A model generated the notes under the pieces. The model saw only the letters and a program-made list of their open reading frames with translations, did not search any database and was not told the origin of the DNA. The translations under genes and the position numbers were made by a program. Positions 18,493 through 26,884 of a DNA stretch of 61,373 nt are shown here, one piece after another. The DNA comes from Bacteroidetes bacterium GWF2_43_63 (GTDB taxonomy: Bacteria > Bacteroidota > Bacteroidia > Bacteroidales > DTU049), in contig MEOQ01000047.1 of assembly GCA_001769275.1 (NCBI GenBank), forward strand, positions 1 to 61,373. Reading direction: 5' to 3'. Each line of letters opens with the position of its first letter. Position 1 is the first letter of the stretch.

Positions 18493-19251
18493 TTGGAAAC
18501 AGAATTAGTCATCATTTGTGTCGTATCTTTTTTCGCTGGCTTCATCGATTCGATTGCCGGTGGTGGCGGGCTGATACAAACGCCGGCGATTTTGTTTTTA
18601 TTTCCTCAGTATCCGATTGCCACATTGCTGGGAACCACCAAAATTCCATCCTTTTCCGGTACAGCGTTGGCGACGTATCAGTTTTCGAAAAAAGCAACCA
18701 TCAATCCTAAACTTTTTTTGTTTCTTGTTCCCGCCGCATTTGCCGGATCGGCTCTGGGAGCGTGGTGCATCACCATCATTGAAGACGATTTCATCAAACC
18801 GGTCATTCTTGCATTATTGGTGATTGCTGCCATTTATACTTTTCTGAAAAAAGATCTCGGATCGGTAAAAACCAAAGACGTTGAATTGAAAAAACAAATT
18901 GTGGCAGGTGTTCTTTTCGGCTTCATCATTGGGTTCTACGATGGAATGATTGGTCCCGGCACCGGATCGTTTTTTATTTTGTGTTTCATTTTCTTTATGG
19001 GATTCGATTTCATTGCAGCGAGTGCCAATGCAAAAATGTTGAATCTGGCCACCAATCTGAGCGCCATAGGCCTGTTTGCTGCCACCAACAATATCATTTA
19101 CCGCTTAGCCATTCCCATGGCCATCTGCAATATGGGCGGTGCATACCTGGGCTCGAAGCTGGCCCTGCTGAAAGGCAATCGTTTTATCCGCATTTTCTTT
19201 CTGCTGGTGGTTACGGCAACCATTGTGCGGTTTGCGTTTGAGGTGTTTTGA
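18493..19251 (+). CDS. TauE/SafE (TSUP) family membrane transporter
   Basis: The 252-residue protein is almost entirely hydrophobic, with about eight membrane segments in two halves, each opening with the family motif (FFAGFIDSIAGGGGLIQTPA near residue 12, and FIIGFYDGMIGPGTGSFF near 145). TSUP proteins export or import sulfur-containing or organic anions; no substrate can be inferred. The start is TTG: a TAA stop lies two codons upstream in frame and no ATG or GTG gives the full family N-terminus. The last 39 bases of the gene (plus three beyond) recur at 20399-20440, past the LRR gene. Confidence 0.88.
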   Translation: METELVIICVVSFFAGFIDSIAGGGGLIQTPAILFLFPQYPIATLLGTTKIPSFSGTALATYQFSKKATINPKLFLFLVPAAFAGSALGAWCITIIEDDFIKPVILALLVIAAIYTFLKKDLGSVKTKDVELKKQIVAGVLFGFIIGFYDGMIGPGTGSFFILCFIFFMGFDFIAASANAKMLNLATNLSAIGLFAATNNIIYRLAIPMAICNMGGAYLGSKLALLKGNRFIRIFFLLVVTATIVRFAFEVF

Positions 19252-19254
19252 AAA
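19213..19254 (+). repeat. 42-base direct repeat, copy 1 (3' end of TSUP gene)
   Basis: This sequence spans the last codons and stop of the transporter gene. It matches 20399-20440 at 39 of 42 positions. The pair brackets the LRR-like gene and a truncated ORF. Confidence 0.85.
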
Positions 19255-19432
19255 TGATTTTCAGTAATTATACAAGCTAAATCATCTACAGGAAACATTA
19301 TTGACTTTTCAACCGGTTTCTGAAATTATTCTTAATTTTGAAAAACAAAAAAGTTGCATTTGTAACTTGATTTCAGCTTTTAATGAAAACTCAAAAACAT
19401 ATAATCTAATTTATTCACCTGGCAAAAAGCAC

Positions 19433-19437
19433 GGAGG
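19433..19437 (+). promoter_or_regulatory. Shine-Dalgarno site of the LRR-like gene
   Basis: GGAGG lies eight bases before ATG 19446. Such canonical sites are unusual in Bacteroidetes, and the other start regions in this window generally lack one. Confidence 0.6.
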
Positions 19438-19445
19438 TTTTTAAA

Positions 19446-20300
19446 ATGAGTGTAGAAATAATAGATGGTTTTAAGTTTTTAATTGGGACAAAAAATTCCA
19501 AAAAATTGATAATTGAGTCCGAAAGGCTTGAAAAATGCATTGAATATATTGAAAGTGGAAAAATATCACACATTTCCATAAACTCATTCATGGGTTATAA
19601 GCTGCCGGATATTTCGTTTATAAACAGAATTAAGGACAAAATTGAAGGGCTTCATATTCCTGAAACCAAATACGATATTCAAGAAATAAACTCTTTGCAC
19701 AATTTAAAAAAGTTAGGATTTGCTGACAACGGAAAGAATATTATTGATTTGAGCAATTTTCCGGAATTAACAAGTTTAGCCTGCGATTATTCTAAAAGAC
19801 TCATTCATTTGGAATCCTGCGCAAAACTGATGCATTTATCATTAACAGGTTATAAACCGTCATGTCGCAGTCTAATTGAATTGCCGGAACTACCAAATAT
19901 AGAGGGCATCTCTTTGTATAAATCAAATATTGCAACACTCAACGGTATCGAAAAATTTCAACGCCTATCAGAACTGGAACTTTATGGTCTTTCCAAACTT
20001 GAAAAAATTGAGAGTCTGATCAGTCTTAAAGAGAGCCTGACTCAAATAGAAATCGAAAACTGTAAAAAAATATCTGATTACTATTTTCTCGGTGAGTTGA
20101 AAAAGCTGCAGACATTAAGAATATCTGATTCCGGGCAAATAGAAAATCTTTCCTTTATCCGAAAAATGACAAATCTTAAATTTCTGAGTTTTGTTGGCAC
20201 CAATATTCTGGATGGGGATATCAGTCATTGCCTGCATTTGGATTATGTCGGCTTTGATAATAAGCGTCATTACTCTCATAAAATGAAAATGTTAAAGTAA
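19446..20300 (+). CDS. leucine-rich-repeat-like protein, function unknown
   Basis: The 284-residue protein has no signal peptide or membrane segment. From about residue 65 it contains irregular LRR-like units (for example LHNLKKLGFADNG, LPNIEGISLYKSNI, FQRLSELELYGLSKLEKIES, LKKLQTLRISDSGQ, MTNLKFLSFVGTNI). LRR folds usually serve protein binding. The gene is AT-richer than its neighbours, has a real Shine-Dalgarno site and lies between two copies of the transporter gene's 3' end, all hinting at an acquired cassette. It could be an immunity or adaptor protein, but nothing in the sequence decides this. Confidence 0.8.
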   Translation: MSVEIIDGFKFLIGTKNSKKLIIESERLEKCIEYIESGKISHISINSFMGYKLPDISFINRIKDKIEGLHIPETKYDIQEINSLHNLKKLGFADNGKNIIDLSNFPELTSLACDYSKRLIHLESCAKLMHLSLTGYKPSCRSLIELPELPNIEGISLYKSNIATLNGIEKFQRLSELELYGLSKLEKIESLISLKESLTQIEIENCKKISDYYFLGELKKLQTLRISDSGQIENLSFIRKMTNLKFLSFVGTNILDGDISHCLHLDYVGFDNKRHYSHKMKMLK

Positions 20301-20307
20301 AAATAAC

Positions 20308-20427
20308 ATGAAAAAACTCATAATATTATTTTTCTTGAATGCGCTTTGCTATGCTATCAGCGCCCAAACCAACGACTTCGAATACAGCTATAATTACAAC
20401 GGCTACCATTGTACGATTTGCGTTTGA
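20308..20427 (+). pseudogene. truncated secreted-protein ORF
   Basis: A 39-codon ORF begins with a clear signal peptide (MKKLIILFFLNALCYAISAQ) and then runs out of frame into the duplicated 3' end of the transporter gene, where it stops. It begins seven bases after the LRR gene. It looks like the 5' stub of a secreted-protein gene cut by recombination, although a tiny secreted peptide cannot be excluded. Confidence 0.5.
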
Positions 20428-20440
20428 GGTGTTTTGAAAA
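20399..20440 (+). repeat. 42-base direct repeat, copy 2
   Basis: It matches 19213-19254 at 39 of 42 positions but is read in a different frame. Its TTTG (20423-20426) stands 20 bases before the TATTTTTG box of the next gene, so the duplicate may now serve as a -33 element. Confidence 0.85.
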
Positions 20441-20454
20441 AAGTATTATTTTTG
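20423..20454 (+). promoter_or_regulatory. promoter of the secreted protein gene at 20472
   Basis: TTTG (20423-20426), a 20-base spacer and TATTTTTG (20447-20454) fit the Bacteroidetes pattern TTTG-N19-21-TAnnTTTG. The ATG follows 17 bases later. Confidence 0.65.
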
Positions 20455-20471
20455 ACAAACACGAAATTCAT

Positions 20472-21182
20472 ATGAAAGTTTTTCTGATTGGAATTGTAAG
20501 CTTTTTATCACTTTTCTGCAGTGCCCAAAATGACATTTATGAATGGGGCGAAGGGCTGACAAGCTACAAAGGTCGGTTTGATACTGCGAAGTATTCGTAT
20601 GGGCAACTCGATAGCATTCATCGTTACTTGTTCAATTGGCCCAGCGATATTTCGGGCACATGCAGCATTTGGAAAATTGAGCAGATGGATTCTGTTTCAA
20701 CAGAAAAAATCGATGCGTTTTATACTGACCGAATGAATTTATACGACAACATTTCAGTACCCAGCACTGAATTCTGGGACAGTCTTATTATTTACCGAAA
20801 AAAAGAACTTTCAGACATCTATATTGCCAGCAGGGAATACCTCATCGGATTTGTAAATCCATCCTCTTTATTAAACCTGGACTATCTTGATTGCCGGAAA
20901 TATTCAATCGCAATGAATGGCGGTGAGGAAGAATTGCTTGCCGGGTGGGATGATCTGATTGATGAAATGAAAAAGAAAAACGGCTATCCGGAACAATTAG
21001 AAGCTAGATATCAGAAAAAACTAGAGTCTCCATTCAAATTAAAATACGCACGACTTGAACTAATGAAATATGGCTGGTGGAATTGTCGGAATCAGTATAT
21101 CTACTACCACGAAGACTATTATCGTATTGAAGAAGAATTTGAAAAATTGTTTATCAGTGTTGAACGCTTCGATGAAGAATAA
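20472..21182 (+). CDS. secreted protein of unknown function
   Basis: The 236-residue product has a signal peptide (MKVFLIGIVSFLSLFCSAQ) and a mature part rich in Tyr, Asp and Glu with no family I recognise. ATG 20472 was chosen over an upstream in-frame start because it gives the signal peptide and lies 17 bases after a promoter-like box. Short charged and aromatic stretches (GWWNCRNQYIYYHEDYYRI) suggest a compact periplasmic domain. Nothing in the neighbourhood defines its role. Confidence 0.75.
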   Translation: MKVFLIGIVSFLSLFCSAQNDIYEWGEGLTSYKGRFDTAKYSYGQLDSIHRYLFNWPSDISGTCSIWKIEQMDSVSTEKIDAFYTDRMNLYDNISVPSTEFWDSLIIYRKKELSDIYIASREYLIGFVNPSSLLNLDYLDCRKYSIAMNGGEEELLAGWDDLIDEMKKKNGYPEQLEARYQKKLESPFKLKYARLELMKYGWWNCRNQYIYYHEDYYRIEEEFEKLFISVERFDEE

Positions 21183-21643
21183 AGGCATTTTCTTTTTTTG
21201 AGGTGCTGAAATTAATTGATGTAACGTAAAGCTTTTGCTGCGCACCCAACATTTTGGCGCGGAGTTTATCCCGCTGTCTCCTTCGATACTTCGCAAGCTA
21301 TTTCGCAAAAAGCGCTACAGGAGAGAATTCCGATGGCTATCGGAACAGGATGACAGTGGCGGGGCTAAAATGTCGATGAACACCCATGTTTGAATATAAA
21401 AGCCTATTGCTTTTTCGGTATTAGAATTCGAATTAACTCGTGCTAATGTGTGTTTAATAATTTCATTGGCACCTCAAAAAAAGATATGGCCAGAATAAAC
21501 CGATATAAGTTGTCTGAATTTCTTGTTTTTTTGAACAACATATAGCGTGAAATCATATATACTTTTCTATATGTGTTTTTCTTTGTTTTATCGATGGTAT
21601 GTTAAAGCATTTACGGTTTTTAACACATATTAAAAATATTTCA
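21183..21643. other. intergenic region with dispersed repeats and AT-rich leader
   Basis: No gene is seen. It contains CACCCAACATTTTGGCGC (21243-21260), GGAGTTTATCCCGCTG (21260-21275), the second CCGATRGCTATCGG element (21312-21356), and then AT-rich DNA leading to a -7 box. Confidence 0.55.
21312..21356 (+). repeat. dispersed CCGATAGCTATCGG element, copy 2
   Basis: Same element as 18414-18459: GCGCTACAGGAG, then CCGATGGCTATCGG and AACAGGATGACAG. It differs at only a few positions. Confidence 0.7.
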
Positions 21644-21651
21644 TACATTTG
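21644..21651 (+). promoter_or_regulatory. -7 promoter box of the lipoprotein pair
   Basis: TACATTTG matches TAnnTTTG and lies 24 bases before ATG 21676. Confidence 0.6.
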
Positions 21652-21675
21652 CTTAACTCAAAAAAAGAAATCAAC

Positions 21676-22119
21676 ATGAAATCAATGTCTAAAATCACAG
21701 TTCTTTTAATCATGGTCGCTTTTGTAGCGGTATCATGCGGAAAATACGAAGAAGGTCCAAAAATCAGTCTTGCATCGAAAAACGCCCGATTGATAAACAC
21801 CTGGAAAATTGACGAAGTGTTTAAAAACGGTGCGGCCCAAACGGTGACTGCAGATGAAAAAGATGATTATTATGAAGTGAAAAAAGATGGTGTTTTGAGC
21901 GTAACCTTTGTTTCAAGCGGTTACACAATGACTTATGCCGGAACATGGGAATTCACTGCCGATAATGCCAATCTGCGCCTTGCTTACACCGGTTCTTTGC
22001 TTGGAATTCCTTTCTCTTCGGACGAAGAATACAGCATTCTGAGACTGACCTCCGACGAGCTCTGGCTCGAGCAGGTAGAAGGCAGCAACACCTATGAGTA
22101 TCATTACATTTCGAAATAA
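21676..22119 (+). CDS. lipocalin-like lipoprotein, tandem copy 1
   Basis: The 147-residue product starts MKSMSKITVLLIMVAFVAVSC, a lipoprotein signal with the lipidated Cys at the end. The mature part (LINTWKIDEVFKNG ... YAGTWEFTADNANLRL ... ILRLTSDELWLEQ) looks like the small lipocalin-like beta-barrels common in Bacteroidetes. I moved the start from an in-frame TTG at 21649, which is part of the promoter box, to ATG 21676. The following gene is a paralogue 52 bases downstream; both share CGKYEEGPKISLASK at the mature N-terminus. Ligand and role are unknown. Confidence 0.85.
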   Translation: MKSMSKITVLLIMVAFVAVSCGKYEEGPKISLASKNARLINTWKIDEVFKNGAAQTVTADEKDDYYEVKKDGVLSVTFVSSGYTMTYAGTWEFTADNANLRLAYTGSLLGIPFSSDEEYSILRLTSDELWLEQVEGSNTYEYHYISK

Positions 22120-22171
22120 AATATTCCGGGGGGATCCTGGAAAAGATAAATAAAAACCAAAAACAACTTTT

Positions 22172-22618
22172 ATGAAATCAATGACGAAAATTCTGATGGC
22201 TATTGTAGCCCTTTCATTTGTGGTGACTTCTTGTGGTAAATACGAAGAAGGTCCAAAAATCAGTCTTGCTTCAAAAGAAGGACGCGTTATCAATGTGTGG
22301 TCACTCGATGCCCAATTTGAAAATGGTGTTGAACAAACACTGACTGCTGAAGACAAAGACGATTATATCGAATTTATGAAAGACGGTAAAGCGGTAATTT
22401 CATGGGTTTACAGTGGAACCACTACCGACATCGATGCTACCTGGGAACTGTCAGACGACAACGAAGAACTGATCATGTACATGACCTATGAAATGCTCGG
22501 CACAACCTATACCGACACCACCGAAAGCACCATTCTCCGACTGAAATCAAACGAAATGTGGCTCGAGGAGGTTGATGGAAGTTATACAACCGAATATCAT
22601 TACATCACAAAAGAATAG
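22172..22618 (+). CDS. lipocalin-like lipoprotein, tandem copy 2
   Basis: The 148-residue paralogue of the preceding gene has the same lipoprotein signal (MKSMTKILMAIVALSFVVTSC) and the same CGKYEEGPKISLASK segment, then diverges in the barrel region (VINVWSLDAQFENG ... IDATWELSDDNEELI ... ILRLKSNEMWLEE). It is followed by a strong terminator, so the pair forms a two-gene unit. Function unknown; outer-membrane anchoring is inferred from the signal. Confidence 0.86.
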   Translation: MKSMTKILMAIVALSFVVTSCGKYEEGPKISLASKEGRVINVWSLDAQFENGVEQTLTAEDKDDYIEFMKDGKAVISWVYSGTTTDIDATWELSDDNEELIMYMTYEMLGTTYTDTTESTILRLKSNEMWLEEVDGSYTTEYHYITKE

Positions 22619-22640
22619 CAAGCAATAAGCTTGAAAATAA

Positions 22641-22668
22641 AAACCTGCCCCAAAGGCGGGTTTTTTTG
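22641..22668 (+). terminator. intrinsic terminator of the lipoprotein pair
   Basis: CCTGCC and GGCGGG pair (one G-U) around CCAAA, followed by a run of seven T. It lies about 25 bases after the second lipoprotein gene. Confidence 0.85.
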
Positions 22669-22746
22669 TTTTATGGTTTTGCTGATTTTTTGTGCCGTAT
22701 TTATTGAATTTGCTTAAACATCAAATAAGTCTTTCAAAAGCTCACA

Positions 22747-22916
22747 GAGGATGTCTCAGAAAATCTCTTCTTCAAAAACAATATTCCATCGTCCGAATGC
22801 GACGTAGGAGCGAGAGGATATGGAATCGTTGTTTTTGAAGCTTTTACGACGATTCCATATCCGCCAGCCGGCGGACGATGGAATATCGTAACGATTTATA
22901 ATTTTGAGACATCCTC
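22747..22916. mobile_element. MITE-like element, copy 1 (170 bp)
   Basis: The element is bounded by perfect 12-base terminal inverted repeats, GAGGATGTCTCA (22747-22758) and TGAGACATCCTC (22905-22916). Inside are further inverted pairs: CTTCAAAAACAA with TTGTTTTTGAAG, ATTCCATCGTCCG with CGGACGATGGAAT, and GGATATGGAATCGTT with its complement. It has no coding capacity. A second copy is at 29433-29603, including a 40-base identical core. This is the structure of a non-autonomous transposable element or a folded repeat; I saw no clear target-site duplication and no matching transposase in the window. Confidence 0.75.
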
Positions 22917-23028
22917 CAGATGTCCGTGATTCTTCTGGCAAAACATCGTAATATTCAAGTGACAAATTAATATTTACCACGCGAAAATTTGCAGAAATTT
23001 TGTTTTTATTAAATTCGCAACAAAAAGC

Positions 23029-23676
23029 ATGAAGAAAATCGCCATAGTTTTATCGGGATGCGGAGTGTTCGACGGAACCGAAATACACGAAGCCACCATG
23101 AGTATGCTGGCTGTCGACCAGCAGGGAGCGCAATATGAGCTGTTTGCGCCGGATATTAATCAGGCCCACGTGATCAATCATCTCACCGGAAAACCTGGCG
23201 AAGAAATTCGCAATGTGCTTGTTGAATCGGCCCGCATTGCACGAGGAAAAATCAGAAACCTGAAAGATTTCAACCCGGCAGAATTCGACGCACTGCTTTT
23301 TCCGGGCGGATCTGGCGCAGTCAGGAATCTGAGTGATTATGCATTCAAAGGAGTAGAAATGAGCGTGAATTCAGATGTTGAGAAAGCAATAAAATCGATG
23401 CATGCTGCTGGCAAACCCATCGGGGCTTTATGTATTGCACCAGTGTTGCTTGCAAAAGTGATTGGCGGATGCAACGTGACCATAGGCAACGACAAAGATA
23501 CCGCTTCACATATTGAAAAAATGAGCGCCCACCACAGCAGCACCAACGCCACTGGAATTGTGATTGATGAAAAGAACAAACTGGTCACCACACCCTGCTA
23601 TATGCTTGGCACCCGAATTTCGGAGATTTACGAAGGAACCGGAAAAGTTGTTACGGCGCTGTTGAAAATGATGTAG
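23029..23676 (+). CDS. elbB: ElbB-type DJ-1/PfpI-family protein (isoprenoid biosynthesis protein ElbB)
   Basis: The 215-residue protein belongs to the DJ-1/PfpI superfamily and specifically resembles ElbB (IVLSGCGVFDGTEIHEA at the start, FPGGSGAVRNLSDYA, and the nucleophile-elbow Cys in GALCIAPVLL, about residue 137). ElbB was named for an effect on lycopene yield; a glyoxalase activity has been reported for E. coli ElbB, but the physiological role is unsettled. The gene ends inside the convergent glycosyltransferase gene, overlapping it by 26 bases. Confidence 0.9.
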   Translation: MKKIAIVLSGCGVFDGTEIHEATMSMLAVDQQGAQYELFAPDINQAHVINHLTGKPGEEIRNVLVESARIARGKIRNLKDFNPAEFDALLFPGGSGAVRNLSDYAFKGVEMSVNSDVEKAIKSMHAAGKPIGALCIAPVLLAKVIGGCNVTIGNDKDTASHIEKMSAHHSSTNATGIVIDEKNKLVTTPCYMLGTRISEIYEGTGKVVTALLKMM

Positions 23677-24829
23677 CCCTAACTTCCTCGAGTGCTTCCT
23701 GAATTACGTTCCAGCACTTTTCTGCGCTTTCTGTCCATGAAAAAGCCATGGCTCTTTTCATCCCTTTTTCGCAAAGAGAAATTCGCAGGTTTTCGTCGTC
23801 AGTCAGTTTTTTCATTGCATTTGCAATTTCTCCAACATCATGCGGATTGGCAAGCAGAGCCGAACCCCCTGCTACTTCAGGAATGGACGAAACATCGGAG
23901 GCAACTACCGGGACACAGGAGGCAAACGCCTCTATCACAGGAACACCAAAACCTTCAAAGACTGACATATAGAGCAGCGCAAATGCCGAGCCCAGGGCTT
24001 CCCCAAGTGCCTTATTATCGAGATATCCGGTAAAAACAATGTCTTTTCTATACGGGTTGCTGCTGAGAATATTTCCAAGGTTTTTATTGACAAAGAGTTC
24101 CCGCCCACTCACTACAAGCGGATAATCACAATTCGTTTGTTTTCGGAAAAGGGTGTATGCCTCGATTGTTTTTGCCAGATTTTTCCGGGGATGAATGGAT
24201 CCCAAAACAAAAAAATATGGTTTACCGCTTGTCAACTTAAATCTTGTTTCGGAAATGACCCATGAGTTTAATGGCGCAAAGTGGCTGGCAACGCCATTGT
24301 AAACAACATGAATTTTATTCTCCGGCGTTTTGTATTGCTCAATTATGTCATTCCGGCTGAAATCCGAAACCGTAATTACCTTGATGGCCTTGCTAATAAA
24401 CCGGGACGTTTTTGTATTGTAATACGAACTGTATGTTAGCGGCAGGTCGTAGGGATAATGCACAAAATTCAGATCATGGATTGCTGTAATCGTTGGACAG
24501 TGCGCTTTCAGGGAGTTGATATTGTCCGCCGAAATAAAAATATCAGCTTTGATTTTCTTTAGCTTCATTGGCACAGACCACTCATACCAAAAGTAATAAA
24601 GTCTTGGGTGCCTGGCCGGAGGAAATAAAAAATGGATTTTCACGTTTTCAGGCAAATCAATACCAAGTCGGGGTTTGCGGTCGAAAAACCAATGGAATTC
24701 AGCTTCGGGATGAAGTCGGCTAAGCTCAGTCGCAATGTTCATTTCGAAGCGACCGATGCCCTCCATACGACCCGGAATCCAGTGGCGGGTGTTGATGGCA
24801 ATAACCGGTTTTCGCTCCGTAAGATTCAT
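23651..24829 (-). CDS. glycosyltransferase, family 4-like (GT-B fold)
   Basis: The 392-residue protein is a group 1 glycosyltransferase. The N-terminal half carries the acceptor-side motif GIGRFEMNIATELSRLHP and the C-terminal half the nucleotide-sugar-binding region: FVLGSIHPRKNLAKTIEAY (about residue 205), then the EX7E-type motif in SVFEGFGVPVIEAFASCVPVV (about 300-320). It would transfer a sugar during surface-polysaccharide synthesis; donor and acceptor are unknown. It is divergent from the flippase gene (48 bases apart), which starts the polysaccharide cluster, and its 3' end overlaps elbB on the opposite strand. Confidence 0.9.
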   Translation of the reverse strand: MNLTERKPVIAINTRHWIPGRMEGIGRFEMNIATELSRLHPEAEFHWFFDRKPRLGIDLPENVKIHFLFPPARHPRLYYFWYEWSVPMKLKKIKADIFISADNINSLKAHCPTITAIHDLNFVHYPYDLPLTYSSYYNTKTSRFISKAIKVITVSDFSRNDIIEQYKTPENKIHVVYNGVASHFAPLNSWVISETRFKLTSGKPYFFVLGSIHPRKNLAKTIEAYTLFRKQTNCDYPLVVSGRELFVNKNLGNILSSNPYRKDIVFTGYLDNKALGEALGSAFALLYMSVFEGFGVPVIEAFASCVPVVASDVSSIPEVAGGSALLANPHDVGEIANAMKKLTDDENLRISLCEKGMKRAMAFSWTESAEKCWNVIQEALEEVRATSFSTAP

Positions 24830-24877
24830 TTTGATTAATTTAGCTGCAAATTTGCGCTTTTTTTGTCAATTTCCCTA

Positions 24878-26335
24878 ATGCAGAAAAAATTCATCATAAA
24901 TCTGTTTTTCCTCATCGGCATCAACCTGCTGGTGAAACCATTCTGGATTTTCGGCATTGACCGGACTGTTCAGAATGCAGTGGGAGCTGCAGATTACGGG
25001 CTGTATTTCGCCGTAATGAATTTTTCGTTCCTGTTCGGATTCATGCTCGATTTTGGCCTGACCGGTTTCAATAACCGCAGTGTAGCTCAGCATGAACATA
25101 TGGCCGGCAAATATACCGGGAGCATTCTTGGAATGAAATCGGCGCTGGCATTGCTTTATGCGCTCATTTCATTTGTTGCTGCATTCCTGATTGGCTACGA
25201 CACCATCCATTTCAAATTGCTGATCTGGCTCGGAATAAACCAAATTCTTTCGTCATTCATTCTGTTTCTGCGGTCCAATATTTCAGGTATGCAGATGTTC
25301 AAAACCGACAGCCTTTTGTCGGTGCTTGACCGCCTGCTCATGATCGTTTTCTTTTCTGTTTTGCTGTGGGGAAATGTTTTTGACGTAAGCATCGACATAT
25401 TTTATTTTGCAGCATTTCAGACCCTCTCCTACCTCATCACTTTTCTGATTGCATTGTTCATCGTTCTGCGAAAGGTAAAGCTGTCGAAAATCAAGTGGAG
25501 CAACAAGTTGAATATTGTTCTATTCAGACAGAGTCTGCCGTTCGCTGTGTTGAATTTTCTGATGCTTTTCTACTACCGGGTCGATTCCGTTATGATTGAG
25601 CGACTGCTGCCACAAGGCTCATTACATGCAGGGATCTACGCTTCGGCCTATCGTATTCTTGATGCATTCGGTATGTTTTCTTATTTGTTTTCTGTTATTC
25701 TTCTGCCATTTTTCAGCCGATTGATGTCCAAAAAGCAGGATGTAGGGCCATTTCTGCAGCTATCGGCCATTTTGCTTCTGAGCTCGGCCATGATGGTGTC
25801 GGCTGTTTCTTTGTTCAATGCCGACCTGATTATGAACTGGCTGTATACCGAACATGTGACTGAATCGGCGCGGGTGCTGCAAATACTCATGTTCACTTTT
25901 ATTCCGGTTTCGTCGGTCTATATTTTTGGAACATTGCTCACGGCCTGGGGAAGCATGAAAAAGCTGAATATCATCGCGCTTTTGGGCGTGGTCCTGAATA
26001 TCGGACTCAATCTGATTCTCATCCCGCGCTTTCTTGAAACCGGTGCAGCCTGGTCGGCCCTCATCACACAATCATTGGTAGCCATTTCGCAAATTGTGCT
26101 GGCTTTTATTATTGTAAAACCTTCCGGCCTGAGCAGAACCATCACGCTGCTTATCATATTTGCGCTGGTGATATTCCCGACAGCATGGATTACCGGTACT
26201 GCGCAAATGCAGGCCGGCATTGCCATTATAATTATTGCAGCTGTGTGGATACTATTTCTGCTGGTTAACACGTTACTGATGTTCCGAAGGAACAAACTCA
26301 CCATAAGCGACCTTCTTTCATGGAGAAAAAACTAA
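24878..26335 (+). CDS. polysaccharide flippase (Wzx-like, MOP superfamily)
   Basis: The 485-residue protein is hydrophobic with about 14 membrane helices and resembles Wzx-type polysaccharide transporters (MQKKFIINLFFLIGINLLVK at the start; RQSLPFAVLNFLMLFYYRVD mid-protein). Such proteins move lipid-linked sugar units across the inner membrane for O-antigen or capsule assembly. ATG 24878 is preferred to the in-frame TTG at 24863. The gene overlaps the methyltransferase gene by 16 bases, and chain-length and ligase/polymerase genes follow, supporting a Wzx/Wzy-type pathway. Confidence 0.88.
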   Translation: MQKKFIINLFFLIGINLLVKPFWIFGIDRTVQNAVGAADYGLYFAVMNFSFLFGFMLDFGLTGFNNRSVAQHEHMAGKYTGSILGMKSALALLYALISFVAAFLIGYDTIHFKLLIWLGINQILSSFILFLRSNISGMQMFKTDSLLSVLDRLLMIVFFSVLLWGNVFDVSIDIFYFAAFQTLSYLITFLIALFIVLRKVKLSKIKWSNKLNIVLFRQSLPFAVLNFLMLFYYRVDSVMIERLLPQGSLHAGIYASAYRILDAFGMFSYLFSVILLPFFSRLMSKKQDVGPFLQLSAILLLSSAMMVSAVSLFNADLIMNWLYTEHVTESARVLQILMFTFIPVSSVYIFGTLLTAWGSMKKLNIIALLGVVLNIGLNLILIPRFLETGAAWSALITQSLVAISQIVLAFIIVKPSGLSRTITLLIIFALVIFPTAWITGTAQMQAGIAIIIIAAVWILFLLVNTLLMFRRNKLTISDLLSWRKN

Positions 26336-26859
26336 ATCTGGGCTGCGGCCACGACATCCGGCAAGGATGGATTAACCTTGATATTGCGCCCATTGAGGGC
26401 GTGGATGTAGTGCACGACATCAATAAACTGCCGTTGCCATTTGATAACGAGAGCATGGATTTTATCCTTTGCCAGGATATTTTTGAGCATATTGAATACA
26501 TTCCATTGCTTCAGGAGTTGCACCGCATTCTGAAGCCGGGCGGCGTTGTTGAAATCCGGGTTCCGCATTTCAGTTCAAGATTCAATTTCATTGATCCGAC
26601 CCACAAAAAAATGTTTTCCATTCAGACCTTTGATTTTTTCACACAGCACGCGCCATTCGAAAGATCATACTATTTCCCGTTTCATTTTGAAAAAGCCGTT
26701 TACCGAAAAATTGCCTTTTCGAAAAGCTGGGTGTTTTTCATTAATTTTCTGATTGAACCATTGGTGAATTGCGGCCAGCGCATGCGCACATTCTACGAAG
26801 CATCATTTCTCTCCAGACTTTTTCCGTGTGCGAACATCATTGTACGTTTAAAGAAATAA
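26320..26859 (+). CDS. SAM-dependent methyltransferase (type 11-like)
   Basis: The 179-residue protein has the class I methyltransferase core: LNLGCGHDIRQGWINLD (motif I, about residues 5-21), an acidic residue after strand 2 (LDIAP), and the post-core ILCQDIFEHIEYI followed by RILKPGGVVEIRVPHF. It is short, with a truncated substrate domain, as in methyltransferases that modify sugars in polysaccharide clusters. It overlaps the flippase gene by 16 bases and is followed by the chain-length regulator gene, so a role in modifying or capping the glycan is plausible. Substrate unknown. Confidence 0.88.
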   Translation: MEKKLNLGCGHDIRQGWINLDIAPIEGVDVVHDINKLPLPFDNESMDFILCQDIFEHIEYIPLLQELHRILKPGGVVEIRVPHFSSRFNFIDPTHKKMFSIQTFDFFTQHAPFERSYYFPFHFEKAVYRKIAFSKSWVFFINFLIEPLVNCGQRMRTFYEASFLSRLFPCANIIVRLKK

Positions 26860-26884
26860 ACCCAACACAATAAATTCGAAACAT

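Noticed and set aside
19446-20300. Calling the LRR-like gene a toxin or immunity gene
   Set aside because: The repeats are visible but no toxin domain, cognate partner or secretion marker supports such a role.
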